Assembly: GCA_016721465.1 (NCBI GenBank)
Contig: JADKIA010000027.1
Coordinates: 124,001-188,000, forward strand
Length of the DNA: 64,000 nucleotides
Reading direction: 5' to 3'
Origin: Ideonella sp.
Lineage (GTDB): Bacteria; Pseudomonadota; Gammaproteobacteria; Burkholderiales; Burkholderiaceae_C
Of this stretch, positions 43,721 to 51,898 are shown one piece after another; positions within the stretch are counted from its first letter, which is position 1; the number at the start of each line of letters is the position of its first letter. The position numbers and the translations under genes were made by a program. The notes below the pieces were generated by a model that saw only the letters and a list, made by a program, of their open reading frames with translations, made no database searches and was not told where the DNA came from.

Positions 43721-45277
43721 ATGTTCAATCTGCAGAATCTGTCAATCCGGTTGCGGCTGTACCTGTTGGGCCTGGCCGCCATGCTGGCCATGGTGGGCAT
43801 CGGCGGCTTCAGCCTGTACAGCCAACGTGAATTCGGTCAGATGTTCAGCCGCTATTCGGCCAACGACGTCGAGTCCCTGGCCCAGATCGCCCACCTGAGG
43901 GCGGGCGTGGGCAACCTGCGTCGCTTCGAGAAGGACATGCTGATCAACCTCGGCGACGATGCGTCGGTCGAGAAGTATTTCGCCAGCTGGAAGAAGACCT
44001 TTTTTGTCGTGGACAAGGCGCTGCGCGAGATCGGCGCCCTGCATGTGCAGCAGGAGACGCGCGACGCGCTGGCGGCCATCGAAAAGGCCATGAAGACCTA
44101 CCGCGGTGGGGTCGAGGGCGTGCACCAGGGCATCGCCGACAAGACCTTGAGCGACACCAAGGTCGCCAACAAGTCGCTGGAGCCGCTGAAGGCGGCCATT
44201 CACAGCGTGGACGGCGAGCTGGACCGGCTGACGGACTTGCTCGGCACCGACTCGGAGATCGCCTCGCTGGCCGTGGTCAAGCGCGGCAACCTGGTGCAAA
44301 TGGTGTTGTCTGGCGTGATCCTCCTCGGTGTGCTGGGCGTGGGCACCTACACGGTGCTCACGATCCGCTCGATCCTGCGGCCCTTGCGCGAATCGGTCGT
44401 CGCCTCGGCCCGCATGGCCGGGCGCGACCTGAGCCAGCCCATCGAGTCCCACGGCCGCGATGAGACGACCGAGGTGCTGCAGGGCATGCAGGCCATGCAG
44501 ACGGCCTTGCGCGATGTGGTGGGCAGCGTGCGCTCGTCCACCGAGAACATCGCCACCGCCTCGCGCGAGGTGGCCGCCGGCAGCCACGACCTCAGCAGCC
44601 GTACCGAACAGGCGGCGTCGAACCTGCAGCAGACCGCCTCGGCGATGGAAGAGCTCACCGCCAGCGTCCGGCACAACGCCGATTCGGCGCGTCAGGCCAA
44701 TCGGCTGGCGCTGGATGCCGCGCAGGTGGCCCACAAGGGCGGCACCGTGGTGGGCGATGTGGTGAATACGATGGACCGCATCAGCGAGTCGTCGCGCAAG
44801 ATCGGCGACATCATTTCGGTGATCGACGGCATCGCCTTCCAGACCAACATCCTGGCGCTCAACGCGGCGGTGGAGGCCGCCCGCGCCGGCGAGCAGGGCC
44901 GCGGCTTTGCCGTGGTGGCCGCCGAAGTGCGCACCCTGGCGCAGCGCAGCGCCGAGGCGGCCCGCGAGATCAAGGTGCTCATCGGTGCCAGCGCCGAAAG
45001 CGTGGAGGCCGGCTCGACGCTGGTGGCCAACGCCGGCGCCACGATGAAGGAGATCGTCGGCTCGATCGAGCGCGTCAGCCAGATCGTCTCGGAGATCAGC
45101 CACGCCACCGAACAGCAGAGCACGGGCATCGCGCAGATTGGTGGCGCGATCAGCAGCCTGGACGAGATGACGCAGCAGAACGCCGCCTTGGTGGAGCAAT
45201 CCGCCGCCGCCGCGCAGAGCCTGCAGCAGCAGGCCGACGAGCTGTCGCGCTCGGTGGCGGTGTTCAAGCTGGGCTGA
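43721..45277 (+). CDS. Methyl-accepting chemotaxis protein
   Basis: 518 aa, ATG at 43721 with GGAG upstream. Two membrane segments (about residues 12-33 and 190-212) flank a periplasmic four-helix sensor of about 155 residues. Then come a HAMP domain (RSILRPLRESVVASARMAGRDLSQPI) and a signalling domain whose hairpin tip is the nearly invariant GIAFQTNILALNAAVEAARA followed by EQGRGFAVVAAEVRTLAQRSA. The sensor resembles the Tar-like/4HB group of Burkholderiales. It ends VAVFKLG, without the CheR-tethering pentapeptide. The ligand is unknown. It is divergent from the carboxylase gene. Confidence 0.92.
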   Translation: MFNLQNLSIRLRLYLLGLAAMLAMVGIGGFSLYSQREFGQMFSRYSANDVESLAQIAHLRAGVGNLRRFEKDMLINLGDDASVEKYFASWKKTFFVVDKALREIGALHVQQETRDALAAIEKAMKTYRGGVEGVHQGIADKTLSDTKVANKSLEPLKAAIHSVDGELDRLTDLLGTDSEIASLAVVKRGNLVQMVLSGVILLGVLGVGTYTVLTIRSILRPLRESVVASARMAGRDLSQPIESHGRDETTEVLQGMQAMQTALRDVVGSVRSSTENIATASREVAAGSHDLSSRTEQAASNLQQTASAMEELTASVRHNADSARQANRLALDAAQVAHKGGTVVGDVVNTMDRISESSRKIGDIISVIDGIAFQTNILALNAAVEAARAGEQGRGFAVVAAEVRTLAQRSAEAAREIKVLIGASAESVEAGSTLVANAGATMKEIVGSIERVSQIVSEISHATEQQSTGIAQIGGAISSLDEMTQQNAALVEQSAAAAQSLQQQADELSRSVAVFKLG

Positions 45278-45293
45278 GCTCAGCCACGCAGGA

Positions 45294-45935
45294 TCAATAG
45301 AAACCGACGCGTTTACGGTAGCGCTCGGCGCGCTCCGCGTCGTAGCCTTCGGCGTCGAAGGTTTCGCCCTGGATGGCGCGCAGGACTTGTCCGCCGGTGG
45401 GCATGGCCGCCGGGTCGGCGAAGCGCTGCGGGTCCCACAGCTGCGAGCGCAGCAGGGCCTTGGAGCACTGCGTGTAGGCCTCGTCGATGTCCACCAGGAT
45501 GCCCAGCACGGGCGCCTTGCCCTCCACCGCGCAGGGCGCCAGCAGCGCGGCATCGGTGGTGAGCGTGGCACGACCGTTCACGCGGAAGGTGTCGGTGACG
45601 CCGGGCACGATGAACAGCAGGCCGATGTGCGGGTTGGCCAGGATGTTGCGCAGCGTGTCGGCCAGGCGGTTGCCGGGCCGCTCGGGGATCAGCAGCGTGC
45701 GCTCGTCCAGGATGCGCACGAAGCCGGCCGGGTCGCCGCGCGGGCTCAGGTCGCAGCTGGCCTGCGCATCGGAAGTGGCCACGCACAGGAAGGGCGAGCG
45801 CTCGATGAACTGGCGCGTCAGCGCGTTCAGGCGATCGGTGATCTTGGCGCAGGTCTGTGCGGCCGGCGAGCCGATCAGCGCGCGCAGCTGCGCCTCGTTG
45901 TCGATCACATGCGGCGTCAGGCGGTGGGCGGGCAT
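45294..45935 (-). CDS. Pyridoxamine-5-phosphate-oxidase-fold flavoprotein (MSMEG_1061-like)
   Basis: 213 aa, ATG at 45935 with a GGAG nearby. The split-barrel FMN-binding fold is indicated by IERSPFLCVATSDAQASCDLSPRGDPAGFVRILDERTLLIPERPGNRLADTLRNILANPHIGLLFIVPG in family order, and FRVNGRATL. This is the pattern of MSMEG_1061-type putative oxidoreductases, which bind FMN or F420-like cofactor. Lacks the catalytic signature of true PdxH, so vitamin B6 synthesis is unlikely. Substrate unknown. It lies 24 bp upstream (in transcription direction) of nothing obvious and follows the ABC exporter gene, so may be its operon partner. Confidence 0.75.
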   Translation of the reverse strand: MPAHRLTPHVIDNEAQLRALIGSPAAQTCAKITDRLNALTRQFIERSPFLCVATSDAQASCDLSPRGDPAGFVRILDERTLLIPERPGNRLADTLRNILANPHIGLLFIVPGVTDTFRVNGRATLTTDAALLAPCAVEGKAPVLGILVDIDEAYTQCSKALLRSQLWDPQRFADPAAMPTGGQVLRAIQGETFDAEGYDAERAERYRKRVGFY

Positions 45936-45959
45936 GCTGGTCTCCTTGGACCGGAATTA

Positions 45960-47816
45960 TCAGACTTCGCCCAGGAAGCCGCCGCTCTGGTGCGACCACA
46001 AACGTGCATACAGACCGCCCCGGGCCAACAGCGTCGCGTGGTCGCCTTCTTCGACCACGCAGCCGGCGTCCATCACGATCAGCCGATCCATCGCGGCGAT
46101 GGTGGACAGGCGGTGCGCGATGGCCACCACCGTCTTGCCCTCCATCAGCCGATACAGGCTTTGCTGGATGGCCACCTCCACCTCGCTGTCCAGCGCGCTG
46201 GTGGCCTCGTCCAGCAGCAGGATGGGCGCGTCCTTGAGCATCACGCGGGCGATGGCGATGCGCTGGCGTTGGCCGCCAGAGAGCTTGACGCCACGCTCGC
46301 CCACGTGCGCGTCGTAGCCCTGGCGGCCCTTGGGGTCGGTGAGGCCTTGCACGAAGGCGTGCGCCTCGGCGCGCTCGGCCGCGTGCAGCATCTGCGCCTC
46401 GCTGGCATCGGGCCGGCCGTAGACGATGTTCTCGCGCACCGATCGGTGCAGCAGCGAGGTGTCCTGCGTCACCATGCCGATCTGCGCGCGCAGCGATTCC
46501 TGCGTCACCTGCGCGATGTCCTGCCCGTCGATCAGCACGCGCCCCGCCGCCAGGTCGTGAAAGCGCAGCAGCAGGTTCACCACCGTGCTCTTGCCCGCGC
46601 CAGAGCGGCCCACCAGGCCGATCTTCTCGCCCGGGCGGATATGCAGCGACAAGCCATCGATCACCGCCTTGCTGGCCGCGCCCTCGGCCTGCGGTTCGAG
46701 CTTGCGGCCATAGCTGAAGCTGACGTTCTCGAAGCGCACTTCGCCGCGCGACACTGCGAGCGCCTGGGCGCCCGGCGCGTCCTGCACCACGTTGGGCCGC
46801 GACAGGGTGGCCATGCCGTCCTGCACCGTGCCGATGTGCTCGAACAGCGAGGCCATCTCCCACATCATCCAGTGCGAGATGCCGTTCAGGCGCAGTGCCA
46901 TCGCCGTGGCGGCCGCCACCGCGCCAACGCCCACCTGGCCTTGTGTCCACAGCCACAGCGCCACCCCGGTGGTGCTGCCGATCAGCCCCACCGACAACAC
47001 CTGGTTGGCGATCTCGAAGCCGGTGACCAGGCGCATCTGCTGATGCACGGTGGCCAGCAGCTCCTGCATCGCCGAGCGCGCGAAGGCCGCCTCGCGCTGC
47101 GAGTGCGAGAACAGCTTGACGGTGGCGATGTTGGTGTAGGCGTCGGTGACCCGGCCGGTCATCAGCGAGCGCGCATCGGCCTGCGCCTTGGCCACGCGGC
47201 CCAGGCGTGGCACGAAGTAGCGCATCGACAGCAGGTAGATGCCGAACCAGGTGGCGAAGGGCACCAGCAGCCAGGGTGCGAAGCCGCCCAACAGCGCCGA
47301 CATGGTGAGCAGGTAGATCAGCACGTAGACCAGGATGTCGGCCAGGATCATCCACAGCTCGCGCACGCCGAGTGCGGTCTGCATCAGCTTGGTGGCGATG
47401 CGGCCGGCGAACTCGTCCTGGTAGAACGACATGCTCTGCGCCAGCATCAGGCGGTGGAAGTTCCAGCGCAGGCGCATGGCCAGGTTGCCAGTGACCACCT
47501 GGTGCTTGATGGCCGATTGCAGCGTGGCCAGCGCGATGCTGCTGGCCAGCACGCCGGCCAGCAGCAGCAGGTGGCCGCGCTCGCGCGCCCACAGCTCGGC
47601 CGGCTGCACCTGCGCCAGCCAATCGAGGATGCGGCTCATGGCCGAGAACAGCCAGGCCTCGAACGCACCAATGGCCGCCGTGCACAGCGTCATCGCCGCG
47701 ATGTAGCGGCGCGCGCCCTTGGTGCTGCGCCACAGAAAGGGCAGCAGGCGGTTGGGCAGGGGTTCGGGCGCGGCGTCGGGGAAGGGATCGACGAGCCGTT
47801 CGAGTCGGGTGAGCAC
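45960..47816 (-). CDS. ABC exporter, fused membrane and ATPase domains (MsbA-like)
   Basis: 618 aa if the GTG at 47816 is the start (MLTRLERLVDPFPDA...); an ATG at 47900 would add a 28-residue leader that looks non-coding. The first 330 residues hold six membrane segments (ABC_membrane); the ATPase has Walker A GRSGAGKST, Q-loop VTQDTSLLHRSV, signature LSGGQRQR, Walker B ILLLDEATSALD and H-loop AHRLST. It is a half-transporter acting as a homodimer to export a lipid, peptide or drug. The family is too broad to name a substrate. The gene is followed 24 bp later by the PNPOx-fold gene. Confidence 0.88.
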   Translation of the reverse strand: MLTRLERLVDPFPDAAPEPLPNRLLPFLWRSTKGARRYIAAMTLCTAAIGAFEAWLFSAMSRILDWLAQVQPAELWARERGHLLLLAGVLASSIALATLQSAIKHQVVTGNLAMRLRWNFHRLMLAQSMSFYQDEFAGRIATKLMQTALGVRELWMILADILVYVLIYLLTMSALLGGFAPWLLVPFATWFGIYLLSMRYFVPRLGRVAKAQADARSLMTGRVTDAYTNIATVKLFSHSQREAAFARSAMQELLATVHQQMRLVTGFEIANQVLSVGLIGSTTGVALWLWTQGQVGVGAVAAATAMALRLNGISHWMMWEMASLFEHIGTVQDGMATLSRPNVVQDAPGAQALAVSRGEVRFENVSFSYGRKLEPQAEGAASKAVIDGLSLHIRPGEKIGLVGRSGAGKSTVVNLLLRFHDLAAGRVLIDGQDIAQVTQESLRAQIGMVTQDTSLLHRSVRENIVYGRPDASEAQMLHAAERAEAHAFVQGLTDPKGRQGYDAHVGERGVKLSGGQRQRIAIARVMLKDAPILLLDEATSALDSEVEVAIQQSLYRLMEGKTVVAIAHRLSTIAAMDRLIVMDAGCVVEEGDHATLLARGGLYARLWSHQSGGFLGEV

Positions 47817-47975
47817 GGGTTGGACTGCCGGTGACCGGCGGTGGGCAAAGGGGGTGGAGTGTAGGCAGCCGGCTGCGTCGCCCGATGTGACGCAGCGCAC
47901 ATGGTCGGCGCTTTCCGACAGGTCTTTGGACGCGTTCTATCGGCGATATGGAGTGTCCGAAAGATCGTCCGGCAG

Positions 47976-49604
47976 TCAGGGCGCAAGCGCCGCACGCAGG
48001 AAGTCTTCCACCCCCAGACGAACCGCCTTGGCCGTGCGGGCGCGGAAGGACGCATCGAGCATCTGCGCCTCGTCGGCAGGATGGCTCATGAAGGCCTGCT
48101 CCACCAGCACCGCGGGCGTGTGCGTGATGCGGCGGATGGGCAAGTAGTTGAAGGCACCCACCAGGCCGAAATCGGCCAGGCCGGTCTGCTCGAGCATGCG
48201 GCGCTGGATGGCCGCGGCCAGATCGCGCGAGTGCGCATGGCGGTAGTAGGCGCTGGCGCCCTGCACGCGCAGCACGCCGCGCGAGGTGTCCACCGAATTG
48301 GCGTGCACGCTGATGAACAGCTGCGCGTCGCTGGCGGCAACGCGGGCAGCACGCTCGGCCAGGTTGGGGTTCTCGTCGCCCTCGCGCACGATCTGCACGC
48401 GGGCGCCGGCCGATTCGAGTTCGGCCTTCAAGGCCTCTACCGTCCAGCGGTTCACGTCCTTCTCGGGCACGCCGGTGGCGCCCACGGCGCCCAGGTTGGT
48501 CGGCCCGCCATGGCCGGGCTCGAGCGCAATGAGCAGGCCGCGCAGGGGTGAGCGGGCGTGCAGCGCTGGCGGGGCCTGCACCGTCACCTGCAGCGTGCTG
48601 CCGTTGTGCTCCACGCGCCAGCCCCACAGCAGGCGGCCGTGCAGGGCGATGCGCACACGCAGGCGGCCATCGGCCGGCTGCTCCACGCTCACTTCGCGCA
48701 CCAGGCGCGCCGTGGCACGGTGGGTGATCCAGGTGGTGGCCAGGTGGGCGCCGAAGAGATCGAGCTCCAGCTGCGCGCCGCCGTTGGCCTGCGGCGTCAC
48801 GGCGCGAATGGCGTAGGGCAGGCCGGCGGGCACGGGGATGGACACGGTGTCGCCGCCTGTGCCGCCCTCGACCGACAGGCTGGTGAAGCTGGCCCAGGGC
48901 TGCACCGTGCCTGCAGGCGCGGGGGCCAGCGATTCGCGCGGCGCCCACACGGTGGTGTCCGGCGCCAGGGCGACGCGGTAGTGGGTGGCCGTGCGGCCGT
49001 TCACCATCAGCAGCGTGCCCGCCGGCAACTCGGCCAGAAACGGCCCGCCCAGGCGAACCTCGTGCACCCCGTGGGTGAGCGCGGCGCCCTCCGGGCCGGC
49101 CGCGTACAGCGCCGCGGGCAGGGGCTCGATCGCGGCCGGGGCGCTGGCCGCCGCTTCTGGCGCGGCCGGTGGCGGCGACAGGCGCTCGACCTCCAGCGTT
49201 TGCGTGAACCGTGTCTTGCCATCCGGCATCAGCGCCTCGACGAGCACCGTGTTGGCGCCGGGCTGCAGCGCGATGCCATCGCGCGCAAACACGCCCGTGC
49301 GCTGCACGGTGACGGCCTCGCCGCCGACACGCACCGTGGCCCCGGCGGCGGTGCGGCCGAGCACATGCACCACGGCGTTGGCCGTGGTGGTGCTCGGCTC
49401 GCGCGGCTGGTGGATCAGCAGCCCGTTGGCCGGCGCGGTGGCCAGGCCGGTGGGTGGCGCGAACTGCGCCGCCGGGGCCTGCGCCGCGGCGGGCTGCGCC
49501 TGGCTGCCCGAGGCCCAGACGAGCGCAGCGGCCAGTGCCACGCGGCGGGCGATGCGCACGGCCGGCTCGAGCCTGCAGTGCCTGCTTGCAAAGGGCGAGT
49601 GCAT
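47976..49604 (-). CDS. Periplasmic N-acetylmuramoyl-L-alanine amidase (AmiC/Amidase_3 type)
   Basis: 542 aa from the ATG at 49604; a signal peptide follows (RRVALAAALVWASGSQAQ). The C-terminal Amidase_3 domain has the zinc ligands His365 in ALEPGHGG, Glu in GVPEKDVNRW and His in ISVHANS, plus the catalytic Glu in VLVEQAFMSHP. The N-terminal 320 residues do not look like the AMIN domain of AmiC; they include a Pro/Ala-rich linker and beta-rich parts, perhaps bacterial Ig-like or SH3-like domains (HVLGRTAAGATVRVGGEAV). It cuts stem peptides from glycan strands in the periplasm. It is followed on the same strand after 159 bp by the ABC exporter gene. Confidence 0.88.
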   Translation of the reverse strand: MHSPFASRHCRLEPAVRIARRVALAAALVWASGSQAQPAAAQAPAAQFAPPTGLATAPANGLLIHQPREPSTTTANAVVHVLGRTAAGATVRVGGEAVTVQRTGVFARDGIALQPGANTVLVEALMPDGKTRFTQTLEVERLSPPPAAPEAAASAPAAIEPLPAALYAAGPEGAALTHGVHEVRLGGPFLAELPAGTLLMVNGRTATHYRVALAPDTTVWAPRESLAPAPAGTVQPWASFTSLSVEGGTGGDTVSIPVPAGLPYAIRAVTPQANGGAQLELDLFGAHLATTWITHRATARLVREVSVEQPADGRLRVRIALHGRLLWGWRVEHNGSTLQVTVQAPPALHARSPLRGLLIALEPGHGGPTNLGAVGATGVPEKDVNRWTVEALKAELESAGARVQIVREGDENPNLAERAARVAASDAQLFISVHANSVDTSRGVLRVQGASAYYRHAHSRDLAAAIQRRMLEQTGLADFGLVGAFNYLPIRRITHTPAVLVEQAFMSHPADEAQMLDASFRARTAKAVRLGVEDFLRAALAP

Positions 49605-49620
49605 GGCGGCGGCCGACCGC

Positions 49621-50763
49621 TCAGCCCGGCCCCGACGCAAAGCGCGCCGGGCTCATGGCATTGGGGTCCACGCCCTGCGCTTGAAGTTGCTCGGGCAAGG
49701 CCACGCCGCGCAGCAGGCTGGCGGCGAGCTGGCCCGCGCCGTCGGCGCTCTGGATGCCGTAGCCGCCCTGGCCGGCCAGCCAGAACAGGCCAGGCGCCTG
49801 CGCGTCCCAGCCGATCACCAACTCGCCGTCGGCTGCAAAGCTGCGCAGGCCGGCCCAGGTGCGCTGCGGGCGGCGGATCGTCAACCGCGTGCCCTGCTCG
49901 ATGCCGTGGATGCCCAGCGCAATGTCCAGCTCCTCGGGCACCACGTCGTGTGGATCGACGGGGTCGGCGTTGGCCGGGCTGCCGAGCAGCTGCCCGGCGT
50001 CGGGCTTGAAGTACCAGGTCTCGTCGATGGCGGCCACGGTGGGCCAGGCGCGTGCGTCCATGCCTTCGGGTGCGGCAAAGGTGAAGGCGCTGCGCCGTTT
50101 GGGCTGCAGGCCCACGGGGCGCGCACCGCAGCGTGCGGCCACCACGTCGGCCCAGGCGCCGGCGGCGTTCACCAGCGCAGGGCAGCGCAGCGTGCTGCCA
50201 TCCTTCAAAGTAAGCGTCCATCGGTCGCCGTTGCGGTGCGCCGATTGCAGCTCGGCGCTGCAGCACAAGGCGCCGCCCGCGCGCTTGAGACCGCGCAGAT
50301 AGCCTTGGTGCAGCGCGTGCACGTCGATGTCCATCGCGTCGGGCTCAGTCACTGCGCCGAGCAGGCCCTCGGCGCGCAGCACCGGCACGCGGCGGAGCGC
50401 CTCGGCCGCGTCGATGCGGCCCACGGGCGCGCCGGTGGCGGTGAGCTCGGCCAGCAGGGCCTCCAACGCGGCCTCCTGGCCCTGCCAGCCGACGTAGAGC
50501 ACGCCGCGCGGCGCCAGCAACGGCACGTCGGTGAAGCCGGCGGGCGGCTGCTGGTAGTGGGCGCGGCTGGCGCGGGTGAGCGCGCGGGCCTGCGGCGGGC
50601 CATAGGTCTCCATGAACATGGCCGCGCTGCGCCCGGTGCTGTGCTGGCCAGGTTGCGCCTCGCGCTCGAGCAGCAGCACGCGCGCATGCGGCGCCAGGTG
50701 CCAGGCCAGTGCGGCGCCCGCGATGCCGGCGCCAATGATGGCGATGTCGGGGTCGTCGTTCAT
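49621..50763 (-). CDS. FAD-dependent amine/D-amino-acid oxidoreductase (DadA/DAO family)
   Basis: 380 aa. Starts with the FAD-binding dinucleotide fold IAIIGAGIAGAALAWHLAPH, then LLLEREAQPGQHSTGRSAAMF, and ends with the second FAD contact WLAGQGGYGIQSADGAG, all characteristic of the glycine oxidase/D-amino acid dehydrogenase family. It would oxidise a D-amino acid or glycine-like amine to the keto acid. The stop is 17 bp before the AmiC-type amidase start on the same strand, so these two may be co-transcribed; a link between D-amino acid release from wall peptides and oxidation is inferred. The precise substrate cannot be predicted. Confidence 0.82.
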   Translation of the reverse strand: MNDDPDIAIIGAGIAGAALAWHLAPHARVLLLEREAQPGQHSTGRSAAMFMETYGPPQARALTRASRAHYQQPPAGFTDVPLLAPRGVLYVGWQGQEAALEALLAELTATGAPVGRIDAAEALRRVPVLRAEGLLGAVTEPDAMDIDVHALHQGYLRGLKRAGGALCCSAELQSAHRNGDRWTLTLKDGSTLRCPALVNAAGAWADVVAARCGARPVGLQPKRRSAFTFAAPEGMDARAWPTVAAIDETWYFKPDAGQLLGSPANADPVDPHDVVPEELDIALGIHGIEQGTRLTIRRPQRTWAGLRSFAADGELVIGWDAQAPGLFWLAGQGGYGIQSADGAGQLAASLLRGVALPEQLQAQGVDPNAMSPARFASGPG

Positions 50764-50811
50764 GGCAGAAGTATCACCGCCCGCACGGCGGTGGGCAGCC
50801 GCGCGCTGCGC

Positions 50812-51792
50812 TCAGTCGAGCTTGATGCCCAGGCGCTTGATCACCGCGCCCCAGCGCTCGTATTGCTCCTTCACCGAGCGCGCGTGATCGTCGGCGCTGG
50901 AGGCCAGGATCTCGGTGCCGCCGTCGACAAACAGTTTCTCGACCTCGGGCGACTTGAGCGCCGCGGCCAGGGCCGCGTTCACCTGCGCCACCACCTCGGG
51001 CGGCATGCGGCCCGGGCCGAACATCTGCATGCCACCGGGCACGTCGATGCCGGGCACGCCGGCCTCGGCCATGGTGGGCACCTTGCCGAGGGCGGCGTAG
51101 GGCTTGGCGTCGGTGACGCCGAACATCTTCACCTTGCCGGCCCGGGCATTGTTGATGGCGGTGGTGGGGCCGTCGAACAGCAGCTGCACCTGGTTGCCGA
51201 TGAGCGCCACGGTGGCGTCGCCCGAGCCCTTGAAGGGCACGTGCACCATCTCGATGCCGGCGATCTGCATCAGCATCTCGGCCACCAGGTGCGAGGTGGA
51301 GCCCAGCGAGAACGAGCCGAAGTTGAGCTTGCCCGGGTTGGCCTTGGCGTAGGCCACCAGCTCACGCAGGTTGTTGTAGGGCGCTGCCGCCGGCACGCAC
51401 AGCACGGTGGACGAGCGCGCGACGAACATCACCGGTGTCAGGTCTTTCAAGCTGTCGTAGGGCAGCTTGCTGAACAGGTGCGGGTTCTGCGCGGCGGTGA
51501 TGGCGATGGTGTAGAGCAGGGTGTGGCCATCGGGCGCGGCACGCACCACGTCTTGCGTGCCAATGATGGTGGACGCGCCGGGCTTGTTGTCCACGATCAC
51601 CGGCACACCCAGCGCCTGCTGCAGTCGCTGCGCCAACATGCGCGCCTGGATGTCGGTCTGCCCGCCGGGCGGGAAGGGCACCACGATGCGCACCGGCTTG
51701 CCGGCGATCGGGAAGGCGTGGGCGGCCACGGCACTGGCCAGGCCGATCAGCACGGCCGCAGTGCGGCGAAGCAGGGATGCTCGGGTCAACAT
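50812..51792 (-). CDS. Bug-family periplasmic binding protein (tripartite tricarboxylate transporter type)
   Basis: 326 aa from the ATG at 51792, preceded by GGAGA; a signal peptide ends at AVAAHA. The mature start FPIAGKPVRIVVPFPPGGQTDIQARMLAQRL and VIVDNKPGASTIIGTQDVVRAAPDGHTLLY are hallmarks of the Bug (TctC) family, greatly expanded in Burkholderiales. Such proteins bind carboxylates, amino acids or vitamins; most are orphan, and here also no TctA/TctB membrane genes are present. It is divergent from the N-acyl-D-amino-acid deacylase, so the ligand may be an N-acyl amino acid. That is inference only. Confidence 0.9.
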   Translation of the reverse strand: MLTRASLLRRTAAVLIGLASAVAAHAFPIAGKPVRIVVPFPPGGQTDIQARMLAQRLQQALGVPVIVDNKPGASTIIGTQDVVRAAPDGHTLLYTIAITAAQNPHLFSKLPYDSLKDLTPVMFVARSSTVLCVPAAAPYNNLRELVAYAKANPGKLNFGSFSLGSTSHLVAEMLMQIAGIEMVHVPFKGSGDATVALIGNQVQLLFDGPTTAINNARAGKVKMFGVTDAKPYAALGKVPTMAEAGVPGIDVPGGMQMFGPGRMPPEVVAQVNAALAAALKSPEVEKLFVDGGTEILASSADDHARSVKEQYERWGAVIKRLGIKLD

Positions 51793-51898
51793 GGGTTCTC
51801 CGTTCGCCGTGCGCTTGGTATGGTGGGATGAACAGCGCGGTCGGCCAGTGTGCCCGGCCGCATCCGCTTTCTTCATCCGGGCAAGCACGGGGGTTCAC

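Noticed and set aside
47901..47975. Imperfect inverted repeat TCTTTGGAC/GTCCGAAAGA as terminator
   Set aside because: The arms are about 25 nt apart with a bulge, and there is no T-run on either side.
45313..48948. A 1,211-codon open frame on the minus strand
   Set aside because: It is a shifted frame of the PNPOx, ABC exporter and amidase genes; the high GC content removes stops.
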